The position numbers and the translations under genes are program-made. From the NCBI GenBank assembly GCA_021234155.1, contig JAJEKV010000099.1, positions 1,388,297 to 1,452,296 of the forward strand: a DNA stretch of 64,000 nt. The letters run 5' to 3'. Below are positions 9,881 through 21,879 of this stretch, piece after piece (the stretch's first letter is position 1; each line of letters starts with the position of its first letter). Under the pieces are notes generated by a model that was given only the letters and a program-made list of their open reading frames with translations, ran no database searches and was not told the origin of the DNA. Origin of the DNA: Isoetes taiwanensis (Eukaryota; Streptophyta; Lycopodiopsida; Isoetales; Isoetaceae).

Positions 9881-11230
9881 TATTCTAAAATCGTAGGCAA
9901 AGCCATATAGAGGTTCGAAGGCGAAATCGTATTTCATATTTTCAATATCATAGGCGCCCCCAATCATAGATGACTATAAGCAAAACAAGAGGTGCTAACA
10001 TGCCTCAACATACGATCTAATTCGTACGATTGACGAATCCGACGACTATGGTAGTTCAGGGTGCACCTCGTTAAAGGTGTTGACAAAAGAGCATATGACA
10101 TTGAACCCCTAAAATGCAACATATGAATATGCAAGAGGCTTACATCCAGAACTACAAGTGACAATATCTGGATAGGAAAACGTGGAAATTTTACAAGGTT
10201 GAAACATTGTGTGTTTTTCTTTATACAGGTTAATTTGTTGCAAATCATTGTCCTAATTTGTTGCATGTCCTATCTAATGTGCATGGCAAGATAAAGAGCT
10301 AATTAGTCCTATTTAGTGTGATGACCATACGAAAGTGTCTTGTACCTTGCAATTGCATTAATATACTCTACAACGGATCCCCCATCCTGTTGTATTCCTT
10401 GTCTAACTTTTCAATCTGGAATAGAATGAAAAGAATGCATTGAACTTGGAAAATGAAGCTGAGACTATAGGTTTGGTCTTGATGATCCAATGCTTACTAA
10501 CTCTGGATTATATTTGTAAGTTGAGTGTGTAACTCCTACCTTCTGCCTTCGAATAACATAAGCAGCATTAATTTTCTTCCAAAGATTCTGAAAGGCAGAG
10601 TATCAACCAAAAGGCTAACACAAGCAACATTCTTTCAACTACAACGCTAACTTATACGTGTTGAATTGTTACAGCCTGTTACTGGCCAGAATTGCAAGAC
10701 TTAGTTCAACTTCTTCAGAAATATCAACTTCTCAACTTCCTGGTTATGGCTCAGGAACTCATCATACAAAGCATCATGAGAAGCTTTAGCCAAGATGAGA
10801 AAGAGTCTTGGCAGCCAAAAAGAGCTTAAATGGCAGAGGTCTACTACATCTTTTGTTATACAAATCTAGATAGCTCAAGGTTAGCATGTGGTCATTTTCC
10901 TCTAACTTTATTGACAATAAACTACAGAAGAATTTGAAAGGCGTCTAGAAGCACATCAGCTTAATATTCTCAATCTCTTTTTCCATATTCTCAAATTCTA
11001 CTTTATAGGCCAAATCGGAAAAAAGCATTCAGAAGTATAAGCATGTGGGTTATGGGCCGATCATCCATACGAGCCATGAAACTTTGCAAGCATGGTAAAT
11101 TTCCAGAATGCTCTTCTTCATGTACATTCGTTTGCAATAAGCTCTTATAGGCAAAGAGATTCAACTTATCAGTTACGCATATCACATTAGATCCTACAAT
11201 CTGAGCTGCAGGTTTTTTTTTTATGTGCAC

Positions 11231-13641
11231 TTTAGGAAGGCTCCAAAATCGTCCATAAAATCCTCACAATAGCTAGCCTGAAGAAAGATGATCACTTGTG
11301 TAGGATAACAATTTTTGAATGGTATTGATGCTATCTTATGATGATTAATGCATAGTGGCATCTGCTATGCATATAGAAACAAAGCATATAGCATGCCTTT
11401 GCTATGAAATTTCCAAAATTTCCTCCTGCGATAGAGGGTTATCTCAAGCAGCATACATCAATAAATATTTCGGCAGGGCCAAAACCCTTAGCTTTGCATC
11501 TGGAAAGTCATTGCATAATCCACCTCATATACGCATTCCCTAGAGTTGGCTAGCAAATTGGTTAAGCTATGCATACCACAAATATAGTTGAATCTACTCA
11601 AGCTATGCAAGCCCAATGCTTGATGCAACCAGTTGCCTTCATAATGATCAACCAAAAAAAATGCTATAGGCTAATGTGAAAGTCATCTGCACAACAAGTC
11701 AACGTTTAGTCTAATTCATGTGCTTGATACTACTAAAATCAATGTACACTTGATAGGTTGATCTATGAAGGAAGACGAAGAGTCAACTTATGCATCAGGC
11801 ATGATGTGAACCTTCATAATATTATGTGCATGAATTTATTGGATGACTCCCTTCTTTCTGAAAGGGATTCTTTTTTGCTTAGCTTACGATCGTTAGCTGA
11901 GTTTTGTAACGGGTTATTCCTAAGAAACATTCCTCTGTGTCTAGCATTGATACCTTTGAAAAGTGAACCTGAATTTCAACAGCAAAAATGTCCTTCGTTC
12001 AAAATACATAGTACAGAATATGATATGCCAGCATTCATGATCCCAACCATTGTACAACCTATCAAACGTTCTTTTCAGCTCTGCAATCTAAATTTCATCA
12101 CAACATAAAGTTGCAGATGATGAGTTGTCTTATATAAGAGATAAAAGTTATGTCATCGCAATTAGGCAGTTGTCGTCTTAAGAAAAATATATCTCTAAGT
12201 ACTTTGATAGCTCTAAATTCTCTTTGAACATGACTACTACGTCTAGAAATACGTTCCAAGCCTGAAACCTGCAACAAAACTTAAGCAACCCACCAAGGGC
12301 TTATGCGACAAAATCTTGCATGCTGCAAGTTAAAGCCAAGTCAATTGTTCATACAGCTCATCAGATGTTGCACGAGTACTTGCATGTACCTGAAGCCATA
12401 GATATGTAATATAAGGTTGTAAGATATATGAAAGTATTGAACAAAAAAAATAAATGTGGAGTTCATTTGTGAACAAAAATATTATGGTTTTGCAGAGAAA
12501 AGAAGGCATTAGGATCTTAGATTCAGTGACCTTGCATTAGTTTTGAGTTCTTAGATCTTCCAATACAGACCCAAATCGTGAATCTGACACCTAACAATCC
12601 AGGCCTGTTTATTAATGTAGACATGATGCTGGCTGTAAACACCATGGATATCTAAGTATGACAAATTGACCATATTTTTCTCGGATTGACAAAGTTAGAT
12701 ATATCAAAAATCCAGCACGTAGAATTGTCAACCCTGTATTCAGAAAAGTTGAAGTCTCAGGACATCGACCATTTACTTCCAATTTCATGAACAGCCAAAT
12801 GTACTGGAGTACAACACCATATTCAACGTGCCTAGCACAATCTTCAAGTTTGGAGATACAATAAACCTAAGCAACTATGAATCTTCATGACCTCCTTCAA
12901 ACAGCAATTGTACAGACAATCCTAACATGTGAATCATGGTCTCCTTCAAACGTTGATTGGATGGTCATGCAATTCTAGTACATGAAGAAAATGTATCTCC
13001 CTTCACAATGGCTTCAAGCTGCATGAGCAGGGCCTGCTAGCCAATAAAAGAGAATAACTATTTATAAGGGTCTTAACCGGTTCCTTGCTATTGTCATAAT
13101 ATATAAGACCTACGTTAAATTCTAGCCTTAACTCTAAAACTAAATGATCACAATAAAAACTCGTCGTAATTAGACTATGGCAAGTTACTGTGCAACTTTG
13201 CATTTGTTGCTTTATTGTTGGGACAACAAGAGGCAGCGACTAGTACCCTGCCAGGACAATTTAAAGCATAATGCTGCATGGCTGACTCGGGCATTAGTAG
13301 ACAGCAATAACTTGCCACGACACTTAACATAAGCTTACCTTCGCATATGCGCCTTCTTTCCACGCTAAGAACAAGAAACTTGCACACGATCCATCAATCC
13401 GTTAGGCAAACGTTAGAAAAAACTAAAGCAGTAAAGCTTCATTCCACTACTAAGGTTGTGATAGGTAGACCCATTTCAAATATGCCACAGTTCAAGAAGT
13501 TCAGCATTTTGTCTTATAAAATGTATGCCCGGATGAATGATGTTTCATTGTGCTGTGATTGCTAATCAACGTCTTGGCAAAAACGAAATATATGAATAGA
13601 TCCTTCAACCAGAGAATTCCATTTTTGTGACAGTATAGGGG
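11231..13641. other. No gene recognised
   Basis: Open frames on both strands (for example 11758-12108 +, 116 codons) lack any family signature and look like chance frames. No transposon termini were identified here apart from the CACTA end that begins at 13642. Confidence 0.3.
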
Positions 13642-14009
13642 CACTACAACAGAACATGTGTTTTTTGTCAAGTATAGCGTCCAAAAAACTGACGCTAACT
13701 ATTTTCTCAAGACCCATAAATTGACGAAAAATTGTCGCTATATGTGTCGTGGTTTGATGTCGCACGAGCGTCACTTGTTGTGTCATTTATTATGTCATGC
13801 TGACATGACGCAAGCATGACGCAATGACAGTATTAGTGGCAATTTTAGGTCGTATTTGAGTCAAGTTTATGTCCAAATTCTCATATAATTGCATCTTATA
13901 TTACATCATATTAGCATCGATTACACTTCTAAATTGATGCATTTATGTGGCCTATTCGTTGTTCATAAATTGACCATTTTATGTGACAAATATGACACTT
14001 TTACGATTC

Positions 14010-14215
14010 ACTTTCATGCTAGTTTATTACAACATTGTGTAAGTTTCATGACTATTTTGTAACAAAATAATGGCAATATATATGACAACCTTATGTGACA
14101 GTTGAGATACTCTCTAATAGGCTTCCATACTAGTTTATTACAATGTTGTATACGCTTTATGACCATTTTGTAACAAAATAATGGCAATATATATGTATGT
14201 TTGTGACATGTCATT
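14010..14215. repeat. Tandem duplication in the CACTA left subterminal region
   Basis: The block tagtttattacaa ... attttgtaacaaaataatggcaatatatatg occurs at about 14019-14083 and again about 115 bases on, at about 14131-14194, with a few mismatches. It is part of the subterminal repeat zone. Confidence 0.7.
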
Positions 14216-14622
14216 TAAGATATTTACAATACATCTACATCAATATTGTGACAACCTTCTACAAAGATAAGCAAATCATTGCGTCAATTTTGTAATAATC
14301 TTATGTCTAATCTTATGTCTAAATTGTGATCTTTATTTATTTATTTTTTTGTGACAGGTTTACATTTATTTCGTCGTCATTCTATGTCCATACATATTCT
14401 TTTTGCCAACTTTCTAATGTGAGTTGCTTGTAAACTAATAAAAGTGACATCATTGAATATAGATAATTGAAGAAAGTAATTGCATTGAACTTGATAAATA
14501 GTATCCACTCATCAAAATGTCAATTACCGAAAGTAAAACCATCAAACAAATGCCAAGTTCTGGTAAAATACATGAAGTTCTACAATACTTCAAACCTCAA
14601 ATTAAATCTAGCTTCAAGTGAT

Positions 14623-15760
14623 CATTCTGCATTGTCTTCATGAGGAGAGGGACTTTTGTCAAATCCAGTACCTTGATCTTCGTTATCCTATTAAAAAAGT
14701 GTACATGGTCAAAGAGTTGCTCACTAATGCAAATTCATGCACTTCTCTCAAATATTTAACCATAAATCCTTAACCAATGTTTGGAGCTTCATCGTTTAGG
14801 ACATGAAGTTCAATGGGAAATTAGTTTCAAAGAATACCTTACCCACCCTTTCTTCTTCTTCTTCTTCAAAGTCAAGGTAAATAGGTTCTTGCTTCTTCGA
14901 AATTTCTTCATTTCTTTCTGGCTTTTTCATCTTTTTCTTGAATACAATCCCAGGACTAGCTCTTCTCACATAATCACTCGCTTTATGCTGCAAGACAATA
15001 CCATCAAAATAAAATAACATAAAAGTAAATTCATCATTCTTCCTACCTTTTGTACTTCATGGCCTTTTTCAAGCATTTTTTTCTTCCATGCAGCATAGCC
15101 ACCATCTTCTTTTATTTTTTGCATCAAATCATCAACGGGGAAACTACCCCAATCAGAGAACTACACAAAGATCAAAATAAAGAATTTACAATAAGAAATA
15201 ACAATTAATAAGAAGCATCTTGTATAATAATAATACAAAATAAAATAATACTTACAAACTTGGACCTAATAGATGCATCTCCACCAGAACCTGTACGCTG
15301 CCTCCTAATCCGTCTTGCGGCTGCATCTTTTTGACGTTGGTATACTTGACCACATTGCTCAACGAATCTTTCCCGGCAATCTTTGTCTATTTTCAATGGA
15401 CGACAATCTTTTCCAGCCCTCACCTTTCTTCGCAAGTTATCCCTATTAGAGATGAATTTCAAGTATCAATGGGAAAAAGTATTCAATCAAAGGAAAAAGA
15501 AAAAAAAAAGAGAGAGAGAGAAAAAGAGACTACCTGTAGTGTCTCCATCTCTTTGCCAATAATTTGTTAAGTTCTGCCTCGTTCAATCCATGACCAAAGT
15601 TGTCAATTATATACTTTATCGCCCGTTCTCGATGTCGTGCCTTCACCTGACGCCAAGTTTTATCTACCTCATGGCAGTAAGCCTTCATAGCATTTGTTGC
15701 TTGCTCCACGAATTCCTTCCCTGCATCATCTAGATAGGGCATCCCCTTGTAATAATACAC
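14623..15760 (-). CDS. CACTA accessory transposase gene (TNP1/Transposase_24-like)
   Basis: Five exons join in frame on the minus strand with GT..AG borders: 15760-15534, 15442-15256, 15160-15047, 14987-14843 and 14687-14623. The first carries EFVEQATNAMKAYCHEVDK and GLNEAELNKLLAKRWRHYR, the second DNLRRKVRAGK and QKDAAARRIRRQRTGSGGDA. The pattern 'WR.YR..L', then a conserved K.CRERF block, then QK...R.....TGSGG resembles the plant En/Spm-associated family Pfam Transposase_24. The last exons are Lys/Glu-rich and end SPHEDNAE-stop. An upstream exon probably lies at 19358-19122 (DENDSHGEENLSNRAERM, basic/acidic), separated by a long insertion-filled intron. These proteins bind subterminal repeats and support TNP2. 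The start codon is not defined. Confidence 0.65.
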
Positions 15761-17125
15761 CTGCGAAAATAAAAGAACGTCATTTTAGAAAAAAGTAATA
15801 CAATTGGAAGCGTGAACACAATTAGAATAAATAACATAATTAGAAACATGAACACAATTAGAATAAATAACATAACTAGAAAAAAGACCATTGGAAGATT
15901 GTTAGCACAAGAGTATCATGCAAGAAAATGAATACAAAATGCAGATTATGCCCATAGCTAGAGTTGGCCCAAAACATAGCTAGAGTTGGCCCAAAACCTT
16001 GCCCTGATTATACGGATAGGATAGACCCCTTAACTACATTGCTTAGGCAAATAAAATCAATAAAACCAATGGTTAATAAAAGATCAATATTAAAAAACAA
16101 TTAAAAGATATTCATTTCGAATTTCGAAGGGTGCAATCACTGTAGCACCAGAAGCATCGGATCCGATGCACCAAATCCGGTTCACCCTTAGCGCACTTCC
16201 GATCCAGGTAAGTCTGCTAGCCATCATTGAATCCCCGCACCGCACTGCCCAAAATAATCGATTGTCCAAAATATTGTCGAAGAGCCTTCCTTCGGCGAAA
16301 TGCCTCCATTTTGGTGCTTCCTCATTTTTGGTGCATTGGTAATATTTTTCTAGAAGCTTAATTGAAGCACAAGCACTTTTTGACACAATGTTGTCACGAA
16401 ATGAGGTTTCCTGGAATATCATGATAAGTTCTAGTTAAAGCAAACAAAGCCATTCCTTTCGATCCATCTGAATTATGCGAAATAAGGTGACATTTGTTGG
16501 CACACCATAACACAAACCGGAAAATCTAGTTTGAGATACATTGCTTGATTCTAGAAAGTGGAACAATCGATCATTTTTTTGCCATAGCTAGAGAAAAAGG
16601 AAAGCATAGATTAAATAGGAAAACTAACATGATATCATGGATAACATTCTTGAATTCTCAACATGATAAGGAAGCCGTGAAGATTCGATTCCTCCACTTG
16701 AAAGCCTCCTTTAGGACAAAGTTACTTTTGCCACCATCGGAACAATCAAAAGATTTTTGATGAAGAATCAGTGGATCTCCTCATCGAGTTGTTGAGAATG
16801 GACTTCAAAATAACATGTCCTCTAGTAATGGCGTTATCTTTGTATGTTTGCTTTATGGCCTTGTCTTGATGTTTCTCCTTCTAAATAGGAAAAAATGCTT
16901 TACCTCCTTCTTGCTTTCAATATATCCGTAGCTTCCTCGCAAAAAATCAAGACATCATTACAAAAGAACAAGATGAGAATATGATTTTCATTCCTCGGGC
17001 CAGCAATCTTCAAAGGAACTTTTAATGCGGACTTAAAAGATGCATGCACAATTGTCTTGTGATGCCATTGTGGGAAGAAAATCCATGCACAAATTATCAA
17101 AAGCGAGAACAAGTCAAATTTATTC
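15761..17125. other. CACTA interior without recognised coding sequence
   Basis: Probably intron or inserted sequence of the minus-strand transposon gene. The 110-codon minus frame at 16090-16422 has no family signature. A short near-duplicate (agaataaataacat..agaaacatgaacacaatt) sits at about 15803-15870. Confidence 0.35.
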
Positions 17126-17345
17126 ATGAAATACCAAGCCAAATATACATGGAATGCAGCTTTTGATGCTCAAATCAAACATGGTGAACATGAAATGACA
17201 TATCAACTGTATGAGAAAATGCAGAAGCATGGAGGAAGGGGAGATAGATTCACTTTTTTTGAGCATGTTGAAAACCTGCAGCACAATAGAGCAGGGCCTC
17301 GTCCAGGATGTTATGCCCATTCACAAGATGGACTTAATCCAGACT
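17126..17345 (+). pseudogene. PPR fragment carried inside the CACTA element
   Basis: The plus frame reads YTWNAAFDAQIKHGEHEMTY, QLYEKMQKHGGRGDRFTF and, after a +1/-1 shift, FLSMLKTCSTIEQGL. These line up with the PLS PPR pattern (WNAMIAAY..HG...AL.LYQ.M...G..PD..TF.S.LKACS....GK). Two partial motifs are present with a frameshift between them, so it is not functional. It lies well inside the transposon boundaries, which is consistent with capture of host gene sequence, although nested insertion before or after is also possible. Confidence 0.7.
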
Positions 17346-18094
17346 GTCAGTCACATTCCAGGCTGTTTTAATAATCTCCAAAAGCCTGGCCCATAATCTT
17401 ATTTCTAAAAGGACTTTATCATTATCATACAATGATCCTAGCGCAGGCAGTTCCGTCGCACAACAAAAATGCCATATTAGGAATGCCCATAACAACACAG
17501 TTACAGTTTCAGTGATCAGATGTATTGCTAAAATAACACCTATACATATTATATGTGTGCAGGAAAACCAAAGTCGCTCACCAAATACCTTGCTTTATTC
17601 ACTAATTTGCATAGATATCCATATCAAAGTATCTGGCCATGATATCCATATCAAGATTGGGCAGAGATCTTTGTTTTCAGCCTTCTCACCTCTGACTACA
17701 TGTACACTGTCAAATTAATTGGTCCCTCCTCAATTCCAATGCTGAACATCACAACTGCAAATCGCCAAATGTACCATGAAGGTTGCCATGGATCCCTCAT
17801 TATCTTCCCATCTGTAACATTTCGGGAGGTTGATGCCAAGTACGGGATTACAATCATGCGATCTATCCATTTCACACCACTCTCTAAATGGATAGGATCA
17901 TGTGGCAATATCGCAACTTTGTAACTAATTCTGCTAACTTGCATTCAAAACCAAAACACCTCCTTCATTCTCTTTCTCAAACCAAAATTCTGGACATGGT
18001 AAGGATTTTCACACCCAGATCCCACCACCAGACCAGAGTATGTGTCCAAATTTTGAATACGAAAAAAATGCAATTTGCAAAAGACGTTATACAT

Positions 18095-18119
18095 TCATCA
18101 TCATCATCATCATCATCAT
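18095..18119. repeat. TCA trinucleotide microsatellite
   Basis: About eight uninterrupted tca units. Confidence 0.9.
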
Positions 18120-19121
18120 GTTTTTACGGTCTCCAATCGGTTGACATTTGGAATCTGTTATGCTAAATCATTACAGGACGATTTGCCATTCCACCAAAGA
18201 TCTCTCTCCTTCAATTGACAATACACATCTTACGTTAACATTCTAGCTTTTAATGCCTCAATTCAACAATTGCCAAAACAACCACAATAATGACTTAGCA
18301 CTACATAATCGGGTTTCTTTAGCAAAACGACATCAAAGTTGATCCCCACGATGCACATTTGAATTGTACATATTCAAAGTCAAAATCAAAACTTACCGGA
18401 TAGAACCTTTTGTTCTACACCCACCATTTTGTCCAAAGAGAATGCAATCCAATCTATCACCCAACCATGTTGATTTGGGATTTTTGTATTTTGAATCTAC
18501 AAATTACGTCAGGAAAACAGATGCGATCATTGTTATTGTTATATGAAATGTAATACCCAAATGTTTTGATTCTTGCCATCTCGATTCTATGTGACTCTAC
18601 TTACTTCTCTGCAAGATAGTCCAGCATAAATGTCTATGCGTTTGGTGTCATACAAAGATTGGAGCTAGTGGGTTAGGAAGAAATCTTTGGTGACATTATT
18701 TCTACAAGTCTCAAAGTGCTTGATTTGCCTATTGGGTTAGATCTTCGAACAATGATTAAATGAATGCTTTGATCAACATTTTGAAAGGTGAATGCCAATT
18801 CGAAGGGAATGGATCTGGTTTTAACCATAGCATTAAGATGCATTTTACCAGTTATTACAAGACCAACTATCAACATTGTATATGAAGAGCTTGTAATAAG
18901 CTGTTTCTTAACCAACTGTATAGCAGACGAAATTTGATAAACAAAAACCTCATACAGAGACCAACCCAGAGAACAAAAACTCTAAAGAAGCAGGCAATAA
19001 GCACCCTTATAACATAAACAGACTAATAGTAAGAGACTTATTTACTTGGAAAAAATTCGAAAGTAATTTACAAGTATGTACTGACCTGCCCATCGAATTG
19101 TCTCTTGCTTCCAATTGTCCA

Positions 19122-19358
19122 CTAGTTTCCTTCTCCCTTTGTTTGATTTTGTAAACTTCTTGTCACTCGTTTCTCCATTTCCATAAAGAAATCCTGATAA
19201 ATCTCTTGAGGCATGTTGGCAAAAAAATTTGCCATTCTTTCTGCTCGGTTGCTTAGATTCTCTTCACCATGGCTATCGTTTTCATCCCCAGAAGCATTGC
19301 TCAAAGCAGGGGCTTTTCCTTTACGTCTGTCTTGCCGGACTACCAGCCACTGCAACAA
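19122..19358 (-). CDS. Possible 5' exon of the CACTA accessory gene
   Basis: The minus frame reads MLQWLVVRQDRRKGKAPALS, then an acidic Ser/Glu stretch, then NRAERMANFFANMPQEIYQ and FFMEMEKRVTRSLQNQ. It is charged and low in hydrophobic residues, fitting the N-terminal part of a TNP1-like protein transcribed leftward to the exons at 15760. An acceptor-like ctgcaacaaaccag region is upstream on the other side of 19358. Linkage across the 3.4-kb gap is inferred, not shown. Confidence 0.4.
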   Translation of the reverse strand: MLQWLVVRQDRRKGKAPALSNASGDENDSHGEENLSNRAERMANFFANMPQEIYQDFFMEMEKRVTRSLQNQTKGEGN

Positions 19359-19529
19359 ACCAGGATCTCAAAATAGAAACTTTAAAACAATTATTAATCA
19401 AAAAATAGAGAGATCTAATACTTACTGGTTAGCAATTTAGAGGCGTAAGCGAAAGCAGAAGAGCGAATAGCAGGAGCAGCAGGTGGATGTGGGTTATGTA
19501 AAGCGGGAGAACAGATTTTGGCGCCAGGT

Positions 19530-20010
19530 TTCTCTAATCTTGGTTTGCATTCTGAGTTGTTAATTCGTTGGTAATTTTCATGATTTCGGTGTTGAGTTGG
19601 TAATTTTCATGATGTACGAATCAGTCTGTTACTTGTAAATTTAACCTGACCACTTTCAATGGTATTTTGGCAATTTTGCCAACTTTAATGGACATCTATT
19701 TTTTCGTATAGTTTAGTTGGCAAATTTACATCTTTATCATTTTCTATGGTCTTTTGGCAATTTTGGTAAGGACATGTCCTTACCTGCCTTGCAGAAGGAA
19801 ATGCCAGCCGAATCCAACATTGCAAGTACCATTTTTCGCACAAGATTTCTCTAATCTAGGCTTGCATTTTGAGTTGTTGATTAGTTGGTAATTTTCATGA
19901 TTTCAGTGTCGAGTTTAGTGGATAATTTATGTATGATTTTGGTCTATTACTTGTAATTTTAACCTTTACCACTTTCAATGGTACCTTGGTTGTATTTTGA
20001 CCTTAACCCA
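19530..20010. repeat. Imperfect direct duplication (about 315-bp spacing)
   Basis: The block ttctctaatcttggtttgca ... gttggtaattttcatgatttc ... ccactttcaatggta at about 19529-19665 recurs at about 19847-19990 with roughly 80-85% identity by eye. It lies between the divergent transposon genes and could be part of their shared promoter region. Confidence 0.6.
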
Positions 20011-20343
20011 TTGGTTATTTCTCATTTTTTTAAGTTAACTTGCTAATTTCAATGATGTCGATCTCTTGCTTCCATAACTTATCTTCATCACTTCTTGTTG
20101 TATTTGGCAAGGTGGTTGTGCATGATGTCTTCGATAACTTTAACTTTTACCACCTTTGTTGGTATTTATGTAATTTTGAATGCAATTTTTGCTAGTTTCC
20201 TTGATGTCGGTCTAATGATTTCATAACTTTCAAAGTTATGTTGCATGATCACTTTTGTTGGTATTGGCGATTTGGTGGCATTTTGAAACATTTGCTAACA
20301 CTACTCATGCCTTGTTTCTTATTTTGACAGTTATGTTACTGAG

Positions 20344-21167
20344 ATGAACAATAGTAGTGCCAGCAACACGAGTAGTGCAGGGGATTATTTACCAGGTCGA
20401 GCATGCTCATCTTCAACTTCATCTTCTTCGTCCCTTCGTGGAAGGCACAGGAAAAGACCTAGAAATAACCCTGTTGAAGCTTCGTATCGTCATCGTGAAA
20501 GTTGTTGGTGCAATAAGTGTCGGGGAGCTGCTACACGTTCTTATCATGTGCGACAACAACACGAGGCACGATATGGCATGTGGCGAAATAGGCCCCAGCA
20601 AAGCCATTTGTTTTCCCAAATCAGGTTGAGCAGGTCTTCTTTCATCCAAATCATGACAACAATAATTGGTGGATTGTTATACATTCCCACCCTAGATCTC
20701 GTCGTGTGATTGGAATTCCTACACCTGCAAACAATATGGAGCCAACATCTGTTGATGACGATGGACAATCAAGTCATATAGCAGAAGATTTCATGTCTGC
20801 AGTAGAACATGAACTTAATGTGCTAGACACTGATACCATTGAAGGCAATGTCACATTTACAAGAGATGGCGAGGAGACAGATAATGAGTTACCTCAAGCA
20901 CCTTATGGCCATGAAAACATCAACGACGAAGATGCTAGCTTCATTTTGCGATCTCCAATGATCTCCCCTCCACGAGAAGAGGCTGAAAATGTTGTGCAAA
21001 TAAGTCACGATGGCATTGATGATGAGGACTATATTGAAGATGAAGAACTTCCAAGTATTGATTCACATTTTCATTCACATAGGAGTTTACATCTACATCT
21101 GGATGATGATGAGTTAGCCGACATTGAGCATGACATCAATGACCAATCTAATCTCAATGCTTTATAA
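20344..21167 (+). pseudogene. CACTA TNP2 transposase, core deleted
   Basis: This begins after an intron-like acceptor (ttttgacag) with ATG at 20344. The N-terminal part holds a Cys/His cluster, SCWCNKCRGAATRSYHVRQQ, matching the C.C..C...R...V..H start region of TNP2. Shortly after, in another frame, comes PFVFPNQVEQVFFHPN and NNWWIVIHSHPRSRR. This is the pattern near the C-terminus of TNP2 (PFVLASQ..QVFYV.D....W.VV), about 20600-20690. A long acidic tail follows (EEAENVVQISHDGIDDEDYI and LDDDELADIEHDIND) to the stop at 21167. The whole catalytic middle, several hundred residues, is absent, with the join near 20590 shifting frame. It cannot act as a transposase. Confidence 0.65.
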
Positions 21168-21879
21168 AATCTGGTTTTAGATATTTTATGAATAGCTTGC
21201 TATGTAAGTTTCTCTTTGTTGAAATGGATAACTAGGATTTTCATCGGAGAAATAAACCATATATTATGTGATATTTGGCATGACAGATGGTATAGTACTA
21301 ATTCATCAGCAATGAAATGCTTAAGCATAACCTTTAAGTTTTTTAAAATGACAGAACATTGCCGAAATCCACTATTCTAGATTAATGCCACCTTTTGTCG
21401 TGTTTTCATTATGTACGCTATATTATGAAGTAAAATATAGATAGATATTTTGATGTAAAGAGATGCTAATATTGGCACAAAAGTGAAACACAGTTGACGC
21501 AAAGTCTATGACACATTTGTCTTCAAAATGACTTAATTTCTTGAAGTAGCATGATACAACATCATAATAGTTGACACAAAACTTGCATAAAACTTTCAAA
21601 TAGTTGATGTTATAATTACACAACACTACTTAAAACACTTGACGCAAACTTTTTAAAAATGATGGCACAAATGTTGTTATTATAGATGTTATAAAGTCTA
21701 CGATAAAATCGATACATGGCTTTCAAATTACCGACGCTACATGCGACACAATCACATTGACACAAACTTTGACACAATCCTTTAAGTTTGCGTCAGATTC
21801 TATGTTCTGACACAAACTTGACGCACCTTAAGAGGTAGTGACGCAGGGTTTGACGCAAAAGGCCTGTCCTCTTGTAGTG

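Larger units (their letters stand above)
8320..11230 (-). pseudogene. Unidentified multi-exon gene, probably decayed
   Basis: I do not recognise this protein. Minus-strand exon-like blocks in order are: 11225-11003 (SFMARMDDRPITHMLILL); about 10760-10690 (HDALYDEFLSHNQEVEKL); about 10600-10546 (NLWKKINAAYVIRRQK, ending at a gtagga donor); about 10428-10350 (acceptor ccag, IEKLDKEYNRMGDPL, then VEYINAIARYK only after a one-base frame change); about 9600-9450 (LQIIERYNEELYKEGQAL); 9440-8806 (173 open codons, helical, with a stop shortly upstream); 8805-8575; and 8529-8320 (WKRALGVLKRGMQLIRQCAE, CAGEFREIIDDVK). The last block faintly recalls the four-helix N-terminal domain of plant MLKL/RPW8-like proteins, which is only a guess. 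The frame change and stops argue for a pseudogene, and the left end is cut off near the LINE scrap and palindrome. Confidence 0.4.
13642..21879. mobile_element. CACTA (En/Spm) transposon, 8,238 bp, internally deleted
   Basis: The left end is CACTACAACAGAACATGTG and the right end, read from outside on the minus strand, is CACTACAAGAGGACAGGCC. Both begin with the five bases that name the superfamily. Flanking triplets are ggg (left) and gga (right), a near match to the expected 3-bp duplication. The subterminal zones are packed with short gacgc/gtcaa-type repeats in both orientations (about 13650-13870 and 21480-21870), as expected for TNPA-type binding sites. Inside are a minus-strand TNP1/Transposase_24-like gene (exons 14623-15760, perhaps 19122-19358) and a plus-strand TNP2 gene lacking its catalytic core (20344-21167). 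A PPR fragment lies in the middle. Confidence 0.85.

Noticed and set aside
20344-20709. Zinc-finger transcription factor
   Set aside because: The Cys/His cluster sits inside CACTA ends and is followed by TNP2 C-terminal blocks, so it is transposase remnant.
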